Assembly: GCF_023703375.1 (NCBI RefSeq)
Contig: NZ_JAMQGO010000001.1
Coordinates: 248,001 to 312,000, forward strand
Length of the DNA: 64,000 nt
Source: Lutimaribacter degradans
Lineage (GTDB): Bacteria > Pseudomonadota > Alphaproteobacteria > Rhodobacterales > Rhodobacteraceae
Reading direction: 5' to 3'
Every line of letters begins with the position of its first letter. Position 1 is the first letter of the stretch. Positions 48,760 through 58,826 of the stretch are shown here, in pieces. Below the pieces are notes generated by a model that had not been told where the DNA came from, did not search any database, and saw only the letters and a list, made by a program, of their open reading frames with translations. The translations under genes and the position numbers were made by a program.

Positions 48760-50271
48760 ATGCTCGACCTGACCTATGAAACCCCGAAACCCAAGGTAAT
48801 TGCCGGGGCCAAGCACGATTGGGAACTGGTGATCGGCATGGAGGTGCACGCCCAGGTCGCCAGCAATGCCAAGCTGTTTTCCGGCGCCTCGACCCGGTTC
48901 GGCGCGGAACCCAATTCCAACGTGGCCTTCGTCGATGCGGCGATGCCGGGCATGTTGCCCGTCATCAACGATTTCTGCGTGGCGCAGGCGGTGCGCACCG
49001 GGCTGGGCCTGAAAGCCGAGATCAACCTTTGGTCGGCCTTTGACCGCAAGAACTACTTCTACCCCGACCTGCCGCAGGGCTACCAGATCAGCCAGCTTTA
49101 TCATCCCATCGTGGGCGAAGGCGAGATCCTGGTCGATATGGCCCCCGGCGTTGCGCGCAAGGTGCGGATCGAGCGGATTCACCTGGAGCAGGACGCGGGC
49201 AAGTCGATCCACGACATGGACCCGGCGATGTCCTTTGTCGATCTCAATCGCACGGGCGTGGCCCTGATGGAGATCGTCAGCCGCCCCGACATCCGTGGCC
49301 CCGAGGAGGCGGCCGCCTATGTCACCAAGCTGCGCCAGATCCTGCGTTACCTGGGCACCTGTGATGGCAACATGCAGAACGGCAACCTGCGCGCCGACGT
49401 GAATATTTCGATCTGCCGCCCGGGCGATTACGAGAAATACCAGGAAACCCAGGATTTCAGCCACCTCGGCACGCGCTGCGAGATCAAGAACATGAACTCG
49501 ATGCGCTTTATCCAGCAGGCCATCGAATACGAGGCGCGCCGCCAGATCGCCATCGTCGAAGCCGGCGGCGAGGTGGTGCAGGAAACCCGCCTTTACGACC
49601 CGGAAAAGGGCGAGACGCGCTCGATGCGGTCCAAGGAAGAGGCGCATGATTACCGCTACTTCCCCGATCCCGACCTGCTGCCGTTGGAGATCGAGCAAGC
49701 CTGGGTCGATGATATCGCCGCGTCGCTGCCGGAATTGCCGGATGAGAAGAAAGCGCGCTTCGTCACCGAGATGGGGCTGTCGGAATATGATGCCGGCGTG
49801 CTGACTGCCGAGGTCGCCAATGCCGACTATTTCGAGCAAGTGGCCGAGGGGCGCGATGGCAAGATGGCGGCCAACTGGGTCATCAACGAGCTGTTCGGCC
49901 GCCTGAAGAAAGATGACAAGGATATCACCGATAGCCCCGTGTCGCCGGGGCAACTGGGCGGTATCATCGACCTGATCGCCAAGGGCGACATCAGCGGCAA
50001 GATCGCCAAGGACCTGTTCGAGATCGTCTATACCGAAGGCGGTGACCCGGCCCGGATCGTCGAAGACCGGGGCATGAAACAGGTCACCGATACCGGCGCG
50101 ATCGAGGCGGCGGTTGACCAGATCATCGCCGATAACCCCGCGCAGGTGGAAAAGGCCAAGGTGAACCCGAAACTTGCTGGCTGGTTCGTGGGCCAGGTGA
50201 TGAAAGCCACTGGCGGCAAGGCAAACCCCAAGGCCGTGAACGACATCGTGCAGGCCAAGCTGGGCCTGTAA
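48760..50271 (+). CDS. gatB: Aspartyl/glutamyl-tRNA amidotransferase subunit B
   Basis: A 503-aa GatB, part of GatCAB, which converts Glu-tRNA(Gln) and Asp-tRNA(Asn) to the amide forms. The kinase-like cradle domain has [20 protein letters not shown] and the [16 protein letters not shown] segment, followed by helical and YqeY-like tail domains (~370-500). Length is typical. gatC and gatA are not in the window. Confidence 0.97.
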   Translation: MLDLTYETPKPKVIAGAKHDWELVIGMEVHAQVASNAKLFSGASTRFGAEPNSNVAFVDAAMPGMLPVINDFCVAQAVRTGLGLKAEINLWSAFDRKNYFYPDLPQGYQISQLYHPIVGEGEILVDMAPGVARKVRIERIHLEQDAGKSIHDMDPAMSFVDLNRTGVALMEIVSRPDIRGPEEAAAYVTKLRQILRYLGTCDGNMQNGNLRADVNISICRPGDYEKYQETQDFSHLGTRCEIKNMNSMRFIQQAIEYEARRQIAIVEAGGEVVQETRLYDPEKGETRSMRSKEEAHDYRYFPDPDLLPLEIEQAWVDDIAASLPELPDEKKARFVTEMGLSEYDAGVLTAEVANADYFEQVAEGRDGKMAANWVINELFGRLKKDDKDITDSPVSPGQLGGIIDLIAKGDISGKIAKDLFEIVYTEGGDPARIVEDRGMKQVTDTGAIEAAVDQIIADNPAQVEKAKVNPKLAGWFVGQVMKATGGKANPKAVNDIVQAKLGL

Positions 50272-50309
50272 CACCGGGGGCGGTGGCCGCTCAGGCCACC
50301 GCGCCGCGC

Positions 50310-51875
50310 CTAGAACAAGCTGCCCTGTTCAGGGGGCTTGGGCTTTGGTTTCGGGCCGGATTTCGTGCCACCGCCCGTGCCCGGCGCCTTGCCCGCGCTG
50401 ATCCGCCCGTCGGCAAATTCAATCTCCAACTCGGTTGCCTTGCGCGCGGCCTTGGCCGTTGTCACCACGTCGCCATCGCCGCGAACCACGGCATAGCCCC
50501 GTTGCAGCGTCGCCTTGTAGCCAAGCGTTTCGCGCAGGCGGTCCAGCGCATCGACCTGCTTGCGCCAGGTGTCTGTCTGTGCGGTGCCCGCCTTGGACAG
50601 GCGGCGCGACAGATCGCCCAGGCGATCGCGCTGCTGGGCGACATTGCGCCGGATCGGCCCGATGCTCAGCCGGTCGGTGCGCCGGCCCAGGGCCTCGCGC
50701 TTGCGCTCAACCGTGGCGCTCAGCCCGGCACCAAGGCGCGGTGCGCTGGCGGCCAGCCGGCGTTGTTGTTCGGCCAATTGCCGCGACAAGAGCGACGGGC
50801 GCAGGCTGCCCGCGCTTTCCGACAATTGCACGCGGCGCTTTTGCACCATGCCGGTCAGCGCCAGGGGCAGCCGGTCGGCGGCGCGGTCGAACCGTTGGCG
50901 CGGCCCGTCCAGCAGGGTTTCAGGCCGGGGCAGGGCGCGGGCCATGTCGCGCAGGCGTTGCCCGCGCAGCCCGATGGTTTGCGTCAGCGCGCGCGACAGC
51001 CGTGCACCCTGCTGGTCTGCCCAGGCCAAAAGCTCCAACCGCACGGGCACCGCAAGCTCGGCCGCCGCCGTGGGCGTCGGTGCCCGCTTGTCCGAGACAT
51101 AGTCGATCAGCGTGGTGTCGGTTTCGTGCCCGACGGCCGAGATCAACGGGATGTCAGAGGCCGCAGCCGCGCGGGCCACGATTTCCTCGTTGAACCCCCA
51201 AAGGTCTTCGATGCTGCCACCACCGCGCGCCACGATCAGCAGGTCGGGCCGGGGCAACGCACCGCCGGGCGTCAGCGCGTTGAACCCGGCGATGGCGCGG
51301 GCCACTTCGGGGGCGCAATTCTCGCCCTGAACGGCGACGGGCCAGATCAGTACCTTGCGTGGAAACCTGTCGCGCAGGCGGTGCAGGATATCGCGGATCA
51401 CCGCGCCCGAGGGCGAGGTGATAACCCCGATGATTTCCGGCAGGTAGGGCAGGGGGCGCTTGTGTTCGGGCGCGAAAAGGCCCTCTGCCTCCAGCGCCTT
51501 CTTGCGCTTTTCCAGCATCGCCATCAGCGCGCCCATGCCGGCGGGTTTTATATCCTCGATCACGATCTGGTAGCGCGACTGCCCGCCAAAGGTGGTCATG
51601 CGGCCGGTGGCCACCACTTCCATACCCTCTTCGGGCTGCACCGACAGACGGCCGGCCACCCCTTTCCAGATGACCCCGTTCAGAACCGACTTGTCGTCCT
51701 TCAGGTCGAGATAAAGATGGCCCGAACGCGGGCGGCTGACGCGGCCCACCTCGCCACGGATTCGGACATGGCTGAATTCGCCCTCGATCACGCGTTTTAT
51801 CGCGCCCGATATCTCGGTGACGGTGTATTCAGGCTCGTTCACGCCGGGAATCGGCTCGTCGATCAGGTCGGACAT
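50310..51875 (-). CDS. xseA: Exodeoxyribonuclease VII large subunit
   Basis: A 521-aa subunit that degrades single-stranded DNA. The N-terminal OB-fold (~10-110) is followed by the catalytic domain with GVITSPSGAVIRDILHRL, ARGGGSIEDLWGFNEE and SAVGHETDTTLIDYVSD. A long coiled region follows (~280-430). The C-terminus is Lys/Gly-rich. The small subunit gene xseB is not here. Divergent from purD with 73 bp between starts. Confidence 0.96.
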   Translation of the reverse strand: MSDLIDEPIPGVNEPEYTVTEISGAIKRVIEGEFSHVRIRGEVGRVSRPRSGHLYLDLKDDKSVLNGVIWKGVAGRLSVQPEEGMEVVATGRMTTFGGQSRYQIVIEDIKPAGMGALMAMLEKRKKALEAEGLFAPEHKRPLPYLPEIIGVITSPSGAVIRDILHRLRDRFPRKVLIWPVAVQGENCAPEVARAIAGFNALTPGGALPRPDLLIVARGGGSIEDLWGFNEEIVARAAAASDIPLISAVGHETDTTLIDYVSDKRAPTPTAAAELAVPVRLELLAWADQQGARLSRALTQTIGLRGQRLRDMARALPRPETLLDGPRQRFDRAADRLPLALTGMVQKRRVQLSESAGSLRPSLLSRQLAEQQRRLAASAPRLGAGLSATVERKREALGRRTDRLSIGPIRRNVAQQRDRLGDLSRRLSKAGTAQTDTWRKQVDALDRLRETLGYKATLQRGYAVVRGDGDVVTTAKAARKATELEIEFADGRISAGKAPGTGGGTKSGPKPKPKPPEQGSLF

Positions 51876-51948
51876 GGTGCCTCGCTTGCCTCTGGTTGAG
51901 GGTCAGCTTAGAACGCGCGGCAGACAAGGCCAAGACGGAGTGCGCGGC

Positions 51949-53217
51949 ATGAACATCCTGATCCTCGGCGGCGGCGGTCGCGAACACGCACTGGCCTGGG
52001 CCGTGCTGCAGAACCCCAAATGCGACCGCCTCGTGGTGGCGCCGGGCAACGCGGGGATCGCGCAGATGGCCGAATGTGCAAGCCTCGACATCGAGGATGG
52101 CGCCGAGGTTGTGAACTTTTGCGAGGCAGAGGCGATCGAGTTTGTCATCGTCGGTCCCGAGGCGCCCTTGGCCGCGGGCGTGGCTGATCGGCTGCGCGAC
52201 GCGGGCCTGTTGGTGTTCGGACCCGGCAAGGCGGCGGCGCGGCTCGAGGCGTCGAAAGGTTTCACCAAGGAAATCTGCGATGCCGCCGGAGCGCCCACGG
52301 CGCGTTACGCCCATTTCACCGACGCGCAGGCGGCAAGCGACTACGTTCGCGCGCAGGGCGCGCCCATCGTCGTCAAGGCCGATGGCCTGGCCGCGGGCAA
52401 GGGCGTGATCGTGGCCGAAACCGAAGAGCAGGCACTGGCCGCCATCGAAGACATGTTTGCCGGTGAATTCGGCGCCGCCGGGGCCGAGGTGGTGATCGAG
52501 GAATTCATGACAGGCGAAGAGGCGTCGTTCTTTGTCTTGTGTGATGGGGAAAACGTTCTGCCCATCGGCACCGCGCAGGATCACAAGCGCGTCGGCGAAG
52601 GCGATACCGGCCCCAACACCGGCGGTATGGGCGCCTATTCGCCCGCGCCGGTGCTGACCGATGCGGTGGCGCAAAAGGCGATGGACGAGATCGTAAAACC
52701 CACGATGGCCGAAATGGCGCGGCGCGGCACGCCCTACCAGGGGGTGCTTTATGCCGGCTTGATGATCAAGGATGGCCAGCCGCGCCTTGTGGAGTACAAC
52801 GTGCGTTTCGGCGACCCCGAGGCGCAGGTGCTGATGATGCGGCTGGGCGCGCAGGCGTTTGACCTGATGCATGCGGCCGCCGAGGGCAGGCTGAGCGAGG
52901 CACGGGTGAACTGGGCGGATGACCATGCCATCACGGTGGTCATGGCTGCGCAGGGGTATCCCGGCGCGTATGAAAAAGGTAGCGAGATCGGCGGTCTGGA
53001 TAAAATGCCCGAAAGCAGCGGCGCGATCGTGTTTCATGCCGGCACCGTCGCGAAGGACGGCAAGATACTGGCCGATGGCGGGCGCGTGCTGAACGTGACC
53101 GCGCGTGGCGCCACCTTGCAGGAGGCGGCGACGCGCGCCTACGAGATGGTCGATGGCATCGACTGGCCAGAGGGGTTTTGCCGCCGCGATATCGGCTGGC
53201 GCGCGCTCAAGGGCTGA
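51949..53217 (+). CDS. purD: Phosphoribosylamine-glycine ligase
   Basis: A 422-aa ATP-grasp enzyme of de novo purine synthesis. Start fixed by the family N-terminus MNILILGGGGREHALAWAV. The ATP-grasp part has VVKADGLAAGKGVIVAET, then EEFMTGEEASFFVLCDG and GPNTGGMGAYSPAP. An upstream extension of the open frame overlaps xseA antisense and is not coding. Confidence 0.97.
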   Translation: MNILILGGGGREHALAWAVLQNPKCDRLVVAPGNAGIAQMAECASLDIEDGAEVVNFCEAEAIEFVIVGPEAPLAAGVADRLRDAGLLVFGPGKAAARLEASKGFTKEICDAAGAPTARYAHFTDAQAASDYVRAQGAPIVVKADGLAAGKGVIVAETEEQALAAIEDMFAGEFGAAGAEVVIEEFMTGEEASFFVLCDGENVLPIGTAQDHKRVGEGDTGPNTGGMGAYSPAPVLTDAVAQKAMDEIVKPTMAEMARRGTPYQGVLYAGLMIKDGQPRLVEYNVRFGDPEAQVLMMRLGAQAFDLMHAAAEGRLSEARVNWADDHAITVVMAAQGYPGAYEKGSEIGGLDKMPESSGAIVFHAGTVAKDGKILADGGRVLNVTARGATLQEAATRAYEMVDGIDWPEGFCRRDIGWRALKG

Positions 53218-53251
53218 CATCGCCAACGGGCGCCGCGCGTGGGGCGAGTGA

Positions 53252-53979
53252 TCAGTCGCAGCGCAGCGCGGCGGCCAGGCTTTCCGGCCCGGCATAGGGG
53301 GCAAGCGCCCGCGTCGAGACCGACCGGCCATCGAACCGCGTTGCCATCACGTTTTGCCACCCGGCATCTGCGGTGATCAATTCCGGGCCATCGTCGCAAT
53401 CGCGCAGGCCACCGGGGATGAAATCCCACCCGATCTTGTGGTTGGTCAGCCCGTCATGGTCGATCACGTGGCGCAATGTGCCCCCGTCAAACCGCCAGAT
53501 TCGCAGCCGCTTGGCCAGGTGCGGACGGTCGACATAGGCGATCTCGATCCGGCCATCGCCATCCAGGTCGGCCGCAGCGACTGGCGCAAGCCAGCGATTG
53601 GGCTGCCCGATATGCGGCGTGGCTGCCAGCTTGGCCGCACCGCCATCGGGCCGCAGGCCGTAAACCGATAGCTGCGCGCCCCGTGCCGGGTCGGTTTCGA
53701 CGACGATCGCCTCGGGCGCGCCGTCTCCGGTCACGTCCCACAGGCGGGGGGCGATATCCTCGAAAACGCGGGTGCCCGGTGCAAAGCGCAGCGTCACGCG
53801 CTGCCCATCCGTCAGCCGTAGCACCAAGGCGCCATATTCCACGCCATCACCCAGAACGGCATGGGCATAATGGGTGGTGGGGGCGTCGAACCCGGCCTGT
53901 TCTATTGCCAGATCGGCGCGCGCGGATGTTCCGGCGAAAAGCGCTGCGCAGCAGGCGATGATCCCTGCGGCGCGCGCCA

Positions 53980-53980
<1 letters not shown>
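53252..53980 (-). CDS. Secreted protein with FG-GAP/VCBS-like repeats
   Basis: A 242-aa product with an N-terminal Sec signal (AAGIIACCAALFAGTSARAD). Two short Asp-rich repeats, DVTGDGAPEAIVVE and DLDGDGRIEIAYVD, are typical of FG-GAP/VCBS calcium-binding blades, so the protein probably forms a small beta-propeller in the periplasm or outside. It shares one base with the ferredoxin stop upstream, so the two are co-translated. Function unknown. Confidence 0.78.
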
Positions 53981-54405
<425 letters not shown>

Positions 54406-54413
54406 TCACATTT

Positions 54414-54428
54414 GTTCTATTTATGTTC
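54414..54428 (+). promoter_or_regulatory. LexA (SOS) box of alphaproteobacterial type
   Basis: GTTC-TATTTAT-GTTC is a perfect match to the direct-repeat GTTC-N7-GTTC bound by LexA in alphaproteobacteria. It ends 2 bp before the first ATG of the OB-fold gene. A possible -35 (TTGCAT, 54396-54401) would place the -10 inside the box, so bound LexA would block the promoter. The transcript would then have almost no leader. Confidence 0.85.
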
Positions 54429-54430
54429 TC

Positions 54431-54823
54431 ATGCAATTCATGCCTGATACCGTTTCCTCGCAAGGCTGGCCGCGCCCGCCCGCGGCACTTGTCGCCGCCT
54501 GGCTGGATCGCCCGCCGCAGGGCGCGCGGGTGACGGTGGCGGGGCTGGTCATCCTGCGTCAGCGCCCCGGCACTGCCAAGGGGGTGATTTTCCTGACGCT
54601 CGAGGATGAGACAGGCGTGGTCAATGTCATCGTCTGGCGCAAGATGTATGAACGCTTTCGCCGCGCGGTCATCGCGGGGCGGTTGCTGCGCGTCACCGGC
54701 CGGCTGCAGCGCGAGGCAGGGGTGACCCATGTCATCGCCGAAGAAATCGAGGATATCTCGGAATTGCTCGATCGTCTTGTCGATACGGACGGCACGCTTT
54801 CTTTACCGTCGAAAACCGGGTAG
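54431..54823 (+). CDS. Stand-alone OB-fold protein homologous to the C-terminus of error-prone polymerase DnaE2
   Basis: A 130-aa protein. From residue 33 to ~120 it reads like the very C-terminal OB-fold of DnaE2 (ImuC): VTVAGLVILRQRPGTAKGVI, then FLTLEDETGVVNVIVWRKMY, ERFRRAV, then GRLQREAGVTHVIAEEIEDI. Nothing of the polymerase, PHP or helix-hairpin-helix parts is present, and the ATG (54431 or 54440) is directly behind a perfect LexA box. DnaE2 normally sits in an SOS-controlled imuA-imuB-dnaE2 cassette. This may be a cassette collapsed by deletion onto its own promoter, or a functional SOS-induced OB protein that binds single-stranded DNA. The frame is intact. A lipoprotein gene follows 48 bp on. 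Confidence 0.85.
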   Translation: MQFMPDTVSSQGWPRPPAALVAAWLDRPPQGARVTVAGLVILRQRPGTAKGVIFLTLEDETGVVNVIVWRKMYERFRRAVIAGRLLRVTGRLQREAGVTHVIAEEIEDISELLDRLVDTDGTLSLPSKTG

Positions 54824-54871
54824 ATTGCGCCGAATTGCCCTGCAAGAGGCCTGAAACGAGGTGTTGAGTAG

Positions 54872-55417
54872 ATGTGCATCACGGTCCATCGTCTTTGCCT
54901 GCTGGCGGTCTTGCCGGCGCTTGTCGCCTGCCAGACGACGCTGCCCTTGCCCACGGGCGAACCCGAGGTGACACGCCTCTTCCAGGCGGCGCCGCCGGGC
55001 GCCGCGCCGGGCACCTGCTGGGGCAAGACAGCAACGCCCGCCGTGATCGAAACCGTGACCGAGCAGGTCATGGTGCAGCCGCCCGAGATTTCGGCCGATG
55101 GCGCGGTTACGACCTCGCCGGTCTATCGCACCGAGACACGCCAGAAGATCGTCAAGGAGCGGCGCGAGACATGGTTCGAAACCCCTTGCGAAAGCGTGCT
55201 GACACCGGATTTCGTGCAGAGCCTGCAACGTGCGCTTGCGGTGCGCGGGCATTATCGGGGCACCCCTAACGGCGAGATGGATGCGCGCACCCGCGCGGCG
55301 GTGCGCCGCTACCAGGCGCCCGAGGGGCTGGATTCGGGTATCCTGTCGCTGGCCGCCGCGCGCAAGCTGGGCCTGGTGGCCGTTGAGCGGCCCGCGCCCG
55401 ATGGTGACGAGGCCTAG
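54872..55417 (+). CDS. Peptidoglycan-binding lipoprotein
   Basis: A 181-aa lipoprotein. A short signal ends in the lipobox LVAC (Cys ~20). The C-terminal part (~110-165) is a PG_binding_1-like domain: DFVQSLQRALAVRGHYRGTP, then MDARTRAAVRRYQAPEGLDS. Between them is a region with two Cys (TCWGK, TPCES) that may pair. It should anchor in the outer membrane and hold peptidoglycan. No terminator is visible between it and the SOS mini-gene, so the two may share a transcript. Convergent with the next gene, overlapping by 4 bp. Confidence 0.8.
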   Translation: MCITVHRLCLLAVLPALVACQTTLPLPTGEPEVTRLFQAAPPGAAPGTCWGKTATPAVIETVTEQVMVQPPEISADGAVTTSPVYRTETRQKIVKERRETWFETPCESVLTPDFVQSLQRALAVRGHYRGTPNGEMDARTRAAVRRYQAPEGLDSGILSLAAARKLGLVAVERPAPDGDEA

Positions 55418-55842
55418 CCCAGCAGCGAAAACGGGTTCCGCTCGGTCGCGATGCGATGGGCCTGAAAGGCCGCCTCCAGCCGTTCAGGCGGCGGCAACAC
55501 GTCATGGGGAAGGCGAATCTTGCGCCCGTCCTCAAGCACCAGTGTCACGCGCATCGACAGGTCCAGCCGCCGATCAAAGCGGACCTTGTCGATCAATGAC
55601 AGGGGCACGGCGTCGCGGCCCATCATGCCGTGCCATGCCAGCGTGTCGCTATCCAGCGTCAGCCGGCTTTCGGGGTTGCGCCACACCTCCCACGCGAGCG
55701 GCAGGGAAAACAGCCACAAGAACAGCACGATCCAGGCCGCCGCGCCGAAGAGCAGCACCATCCCCAGCAGCCCGGCCCAGACCAGGGCCAGTGCCACCAC
55801 GTTGCGACGCGCGCGCCCCGTGCGGTGATAGGCAAGGGTCAT
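55414..55842 (-). CDS. Membrane protein of unknown function
   Basis: A 142-aa protein with two N-terminal hydrophobic helices (~15-35 and 38-55), followed by a small beta-rich domain (SRLTLDSDTLAWHGMMGRDA, then DLSMRVTLVLEDGRKIRL). This layout resembles the 157-aa protein at 13216-13689 and suggests a PH-like membrane-anchored family. A longer upstream frame lacks hydrophobic sequence. It lies 82 bp downstream of pepN on the same strand. Confidence 0.65.
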   Translation of the reverse strand: MTLAYHRTGRARRNVVALALVWAGLLGMVLLFGAAAWIVLFLWLFSLPLAWEVWRNPESRLTLDSDTLAWHGMMGRDAVPLSLIDKVRFDRRLDLSMRVTLVLEDGRKIRLPHDVLPPPERLEAAFQAHRIATERNPFSLLG

Positions 55843-55924
55843 CGCACGCCCGCCGGCATGGGCGGGATACCGGATGCCTTTTCCGACACGGGCCACAGGG
55901 TCGCGCGAGCCATTCGGGGCGTCC

Positions 55925-58477
55925 CTATTGCCCCAGGATGCGGCTGACCATCTCGGTCGTGTCGCGGCTGAGTTCGGGCGTTTCCAGTATCCGTTCCAGC
56001 GCGGCCTTGGCATGGGCCTGCCGCGTGCTGTCATACCGGGCCCAGGTCTCGAAGGCCGTGCACATGCGGGCGGTGGTCTGCGGGTTCACCGGATCAAGCC
56101 GGATCAGCCAATCTGCCAGCAGCGCATAACCCGCCCCGTCGGCCCGATGAAAGGCCGCGGGCGACATCGCCAAAGCGCCCAACGTGGCGCGGAAACGGTT
56201 GGGGTTCTTCCAGTTGAAATCCGGGTGCTCGGTCAAGCGGGCGCAGGTTTCCACCGCGTCGGCCGGGTCGGCATGGACAACCTGCAGGCTGAACCACTTG
56301 TCGACAACCAGCCGGTCATCTTGCCACTGGTCAAAAAAGGCGGCGGTGGCGGCATCGCCCTTGCCCGCCTGCAACAAGCAGCCCCAGGCGGCCAGTTGCT
56401 GGGTCATGTTGTCGGCCGCGTCGTACTGGCGTTGCGCCTGCGCGCCGCCATCGAGCCGCGTAAGCAACCCAAGCACCGCGTTTGCCAGCGCCCGGTCGCC
56501 TGATTGCTGCGCGTCGGGTGCGTAGGGCGCGCTGACCTGGTGTTGGGCGTATAGGCGCGGCAGCGTGTCCTGCATCTTTTGCGCCATCGCCTGTCGCAAG
56601 GTCTGGCCCGCATCCCAGATTGCCTGCGGGTCGGGCGTGGCGCCGGTTTCGTGCAGGGTTTGCGCAATATCGTCCTGGCTGGGCAGGCCAAGCGCCAAGG
56701 CGCGGAACGCCGGGTCAAGGCTGTCATCGCGCAGCATCGCGTGCATTGCTTCCAGGTATCCGTCGTCGGGTGCGGCCCCGTCGCGCACCATGCCGATCAG
56801 CACGTCACGCGCCAGGTCGCGTCCGGCCTCCCATTTGTTGAAAGGGTCGGTGTCATGGGCCAGCAGAAATGCGCGCTCGTCATTGGTGCTGTCGCGTTGG
56901 ACGATCACGGGGGCCGAGAAGTCACGCAGGATCGAGGGCACGGGCCGTGCGGCCAGCCCGTCAAAGCTGAAGCTTTGTTTCGCCCCGGTCATCTCCAGCA
57001 TGGTTGTGGGCACCACTTCGTCGCCGTTCGGGTTCAGCAGCCCCACGGCAATGGGGATGACCCGAGGGTCTTTCCTGAGCTGTCCGGGCGTGGGCGGCGT
57101 TTCCTGTTCGAAATTAATGGTATAGGTGCCATCCTTGAAGTCATCTGTTACCTTCAGGCGCGGGGTGCCGGCCTGTTCGTACCACCGCTTGAACTGGGTC
57201 AGGTCGCGGCCGGTGGCATCCTCGAACACTTTCAGCCAATCCTCGATCGTGGCGGCATCGCCATCATGGCGGTCGAAATACAGATCAAGCGCCTTGGCAT
57301 AGCCATCGTCGCCCACCAGCCGTTTCAGCATCCCGATCAGTTCGGCGCCCTTTTCGTAAACGGTGGCGGTGTAGAAGTTGTTGATCTCGACAAAGCTGTC
57401 GGGCCGCACGGGGTGGGCCAGGGGGCCGTTATCTTCGCGGAACTGCCGGCCGCGCAGGGCGATCACGTCAGAGATGCGCTTTACCGGCGCGCTGCGCATG
57501 TCGGCGGTGAACTCGCTGTCGCGGAACACGGTCAGCCCTTCTTTCAGGCACAACTGGAACCAGTCGCGGCAGGTGATGCGGTTGCCGGTCCAGTTGTGGA
57601 AATACTCGTGCGCAATGATCGCCTCGATCCGCTCGAAATTCATGTCGGTGCTGGTTTCGGGGCTTGCCAAAACGCAGGACGAGTTGAAGATGTTCAGCCC
57701 CTTGTTCTCCATCGCGCCCATGTTGAAGTCGTCGACAGCCACGATGTTGAATACGTCCAGGTCATATTCGCGGCCATACACGTCTTCATCCCATTTCATG
57801 GATTTCTTCAGCGCCTCCATCCCGAAGGCGCATTTGCCCTCGTCGCCGGGGCGTACCCAGATGTTCAGGTCGACCTTGCGGCCCGACCTGGTGGTGAACG
57901 TGTCGGGATGGTTGACCAGGTCACCCGCCACCAGCGCGAAAAGATAGGCGGGCTTGGGCCACGGATCGTGCCATTCGGCCCAGCCATCGCCCGCGCCCGT
58001 CGGGTTTCCGTTCGACAAGAGCACCGGGTGGGGCCCCTCGATGCGCACGCTAAAGGGGGCCATCACGTCGGGGCGGTCGGGATAATAGGTTATCTTTCGA
58101 AATCCCTCGGCCTCGCATTGGGTGCAATACATGCCGTTCGACATGTAAAGCCCTTCAAGCGCGGTATTGGCGGCTGGGTTGATCTCGACTTCGGCCTCCC
58201 AGGTGAAGGGGGCGTTGGGCACCGCGCAGGTCAGGCCGGTCTCGGTAATCGTAGGTGTGACCTCTTGCCCGTCGATACGCGCGCTCACCAGCGTCAGGTT
58301 CTCGCCGTGCAAAAAGAACTCACCCGATTGTGACGCAGGATTAGGTATGAACTTTATCTTGCTGACAACTCGTGTTTTTTCAGGGTTCAAGTGAAAGGTA
58401 AGCTCGACCTTTTCAACCAGGAAAGCTGGCGGTGTGTAGTTGGACAAATAAATGGTCTGGGGAGAGGCGTCTTTCAT
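55925..58477 (-). CDS. pepN: Aminopeptidase N
   Basis: An 850-aa M1 zinc aminopeptidase. The exopeptidase motif GAMEN is at residues 254-258 and the zinc site HEYFHNWTGNR starts at His290 (HExxH, with a later Glu in LKEGLTVFRDSEF). The C-terminal helical domain is complete. The start MKDASPQTIYLSNYTPPAFL follows GGAG; a frame extending further upstream covers non-coding sequence. It trims peptides in the cytoplasm. Confidence 0.96.
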   Translation of the reverse strand: MKDASPQTIYLSNYTPPAFLVEKVELTFHLNPEKTRVVSKIKFIPNPASQSGEFFLHGENLTLVSARIDGQEVTPTITETGLTCAVPNAPFTWEAEVEINPAANTALEGLYMSNGMYCTQCEAEGFRKITYYPDRPDVMAPFSVRIEGPHPVLLSNGNPTGAGDGWAEWHDPWPKPAYLFALVAGDLVNHPDTFTTRSGRKVDLNIWVRPGDEGKCAFGMEALKKSMKWDEDVYGREYDLDVFNIVAVDDFNMGAMENKGLNIFNSSCVLASPETSTDMNFERIEAIIAHEYFHNWTGNRITCRDWFQLCLKEGLTVFRDSEFTADMRSAPVKRISDVIALRGRQFREDNGPLAHPVRPDSFVEINNFYTATVYEKGAELIGMLKRLVGDDGYAKALDLYFDRHDGDAATIEDWLKVFEDATGRDLTQFKRWYEQAGTPRLKVTDDFKDGTYTINFEQETPPTPGQLRKDPRVIPIAVGLLNPNGDEVVPTTMLEMTGAKQSFSFDGLAARPVPSILRDFSAPVIVQRDSTNDERAFLLAHDTDPFNKWEAGRDLARDVLIGMVRDGAAPDDGYLEAMHAMLRDDSLDPAFRALALGLPSQDDIAQTLHETGATPDPQAIWDAGQTLRQAMAQKMQDTLPRLYAQHQVSAPYAPDAQQSGDRALANAVLGLLTRLDGGAQAQRQYDAADNMTQQLAAWGCLLQAGKGDAATAAFFDQWQDDRLVVDKWFSLQVVHADPADAVETCARLTEHPDFNWKNPNRFRATLGALAMSPAAFHRADGAGYALLADWLIRLDPVNPQTTARMCTAFETWARYDSTRQAHAKAALERILETPELSRDTTEMVSRILGQ

Positions 58478-58589
58478 CGCGGGGCGCTCCGATAAGGGAA
58501 TTCCGGGTTTGCCCGTTACGTTAGAGCGATGCTGACGGGGCTTCAATGGAAAGCCAGGGGCAGCCCGGCAGGAAACGGAGGACAGAAGG

Positions 58590-58787
58590 ATGTCGGCACC
58601 CGATACGAACGTGAAAAAACAGCAGGAAAACCACAAGCCCGCGCTGTTGGGCATAAAGGGGGCGATCGGCTTTGCCGCGCTGTTGTTGGTGTTGTTCGTG
58701 GGCTGGCTTGTCATCAATGGCCAGTCGCCCGAAACACCCGCAACGCAGATCGACGGCCGGACCGGCCAAGAGGTGCCCGCCGATTGA
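58590..58787 (+). CDS. Single-pass membrane peptide of unknown function
   Basis: A 65-aa protein: a polar N-terminus, one membrane helix (GFAALLLVLFVGWLVIN, ~27-43) and a polar, acidic C-terminus. A good AGGACAGAAGG precedes the ATG. It lies between divergent pepN and the photolyase; there is no domain to name. Confidence 0.6.
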   Translation: MSAPDTNVKKQQENHKPALLGIKGAIGFAALLLVLFVGWLVINGQSPETPATQIDGRTGQEVPAD

Positions 58788-58826
58788 TCCCTTTCCGCGC
58801 GGTGTTTCGCGCCTATTTCACCGGCC

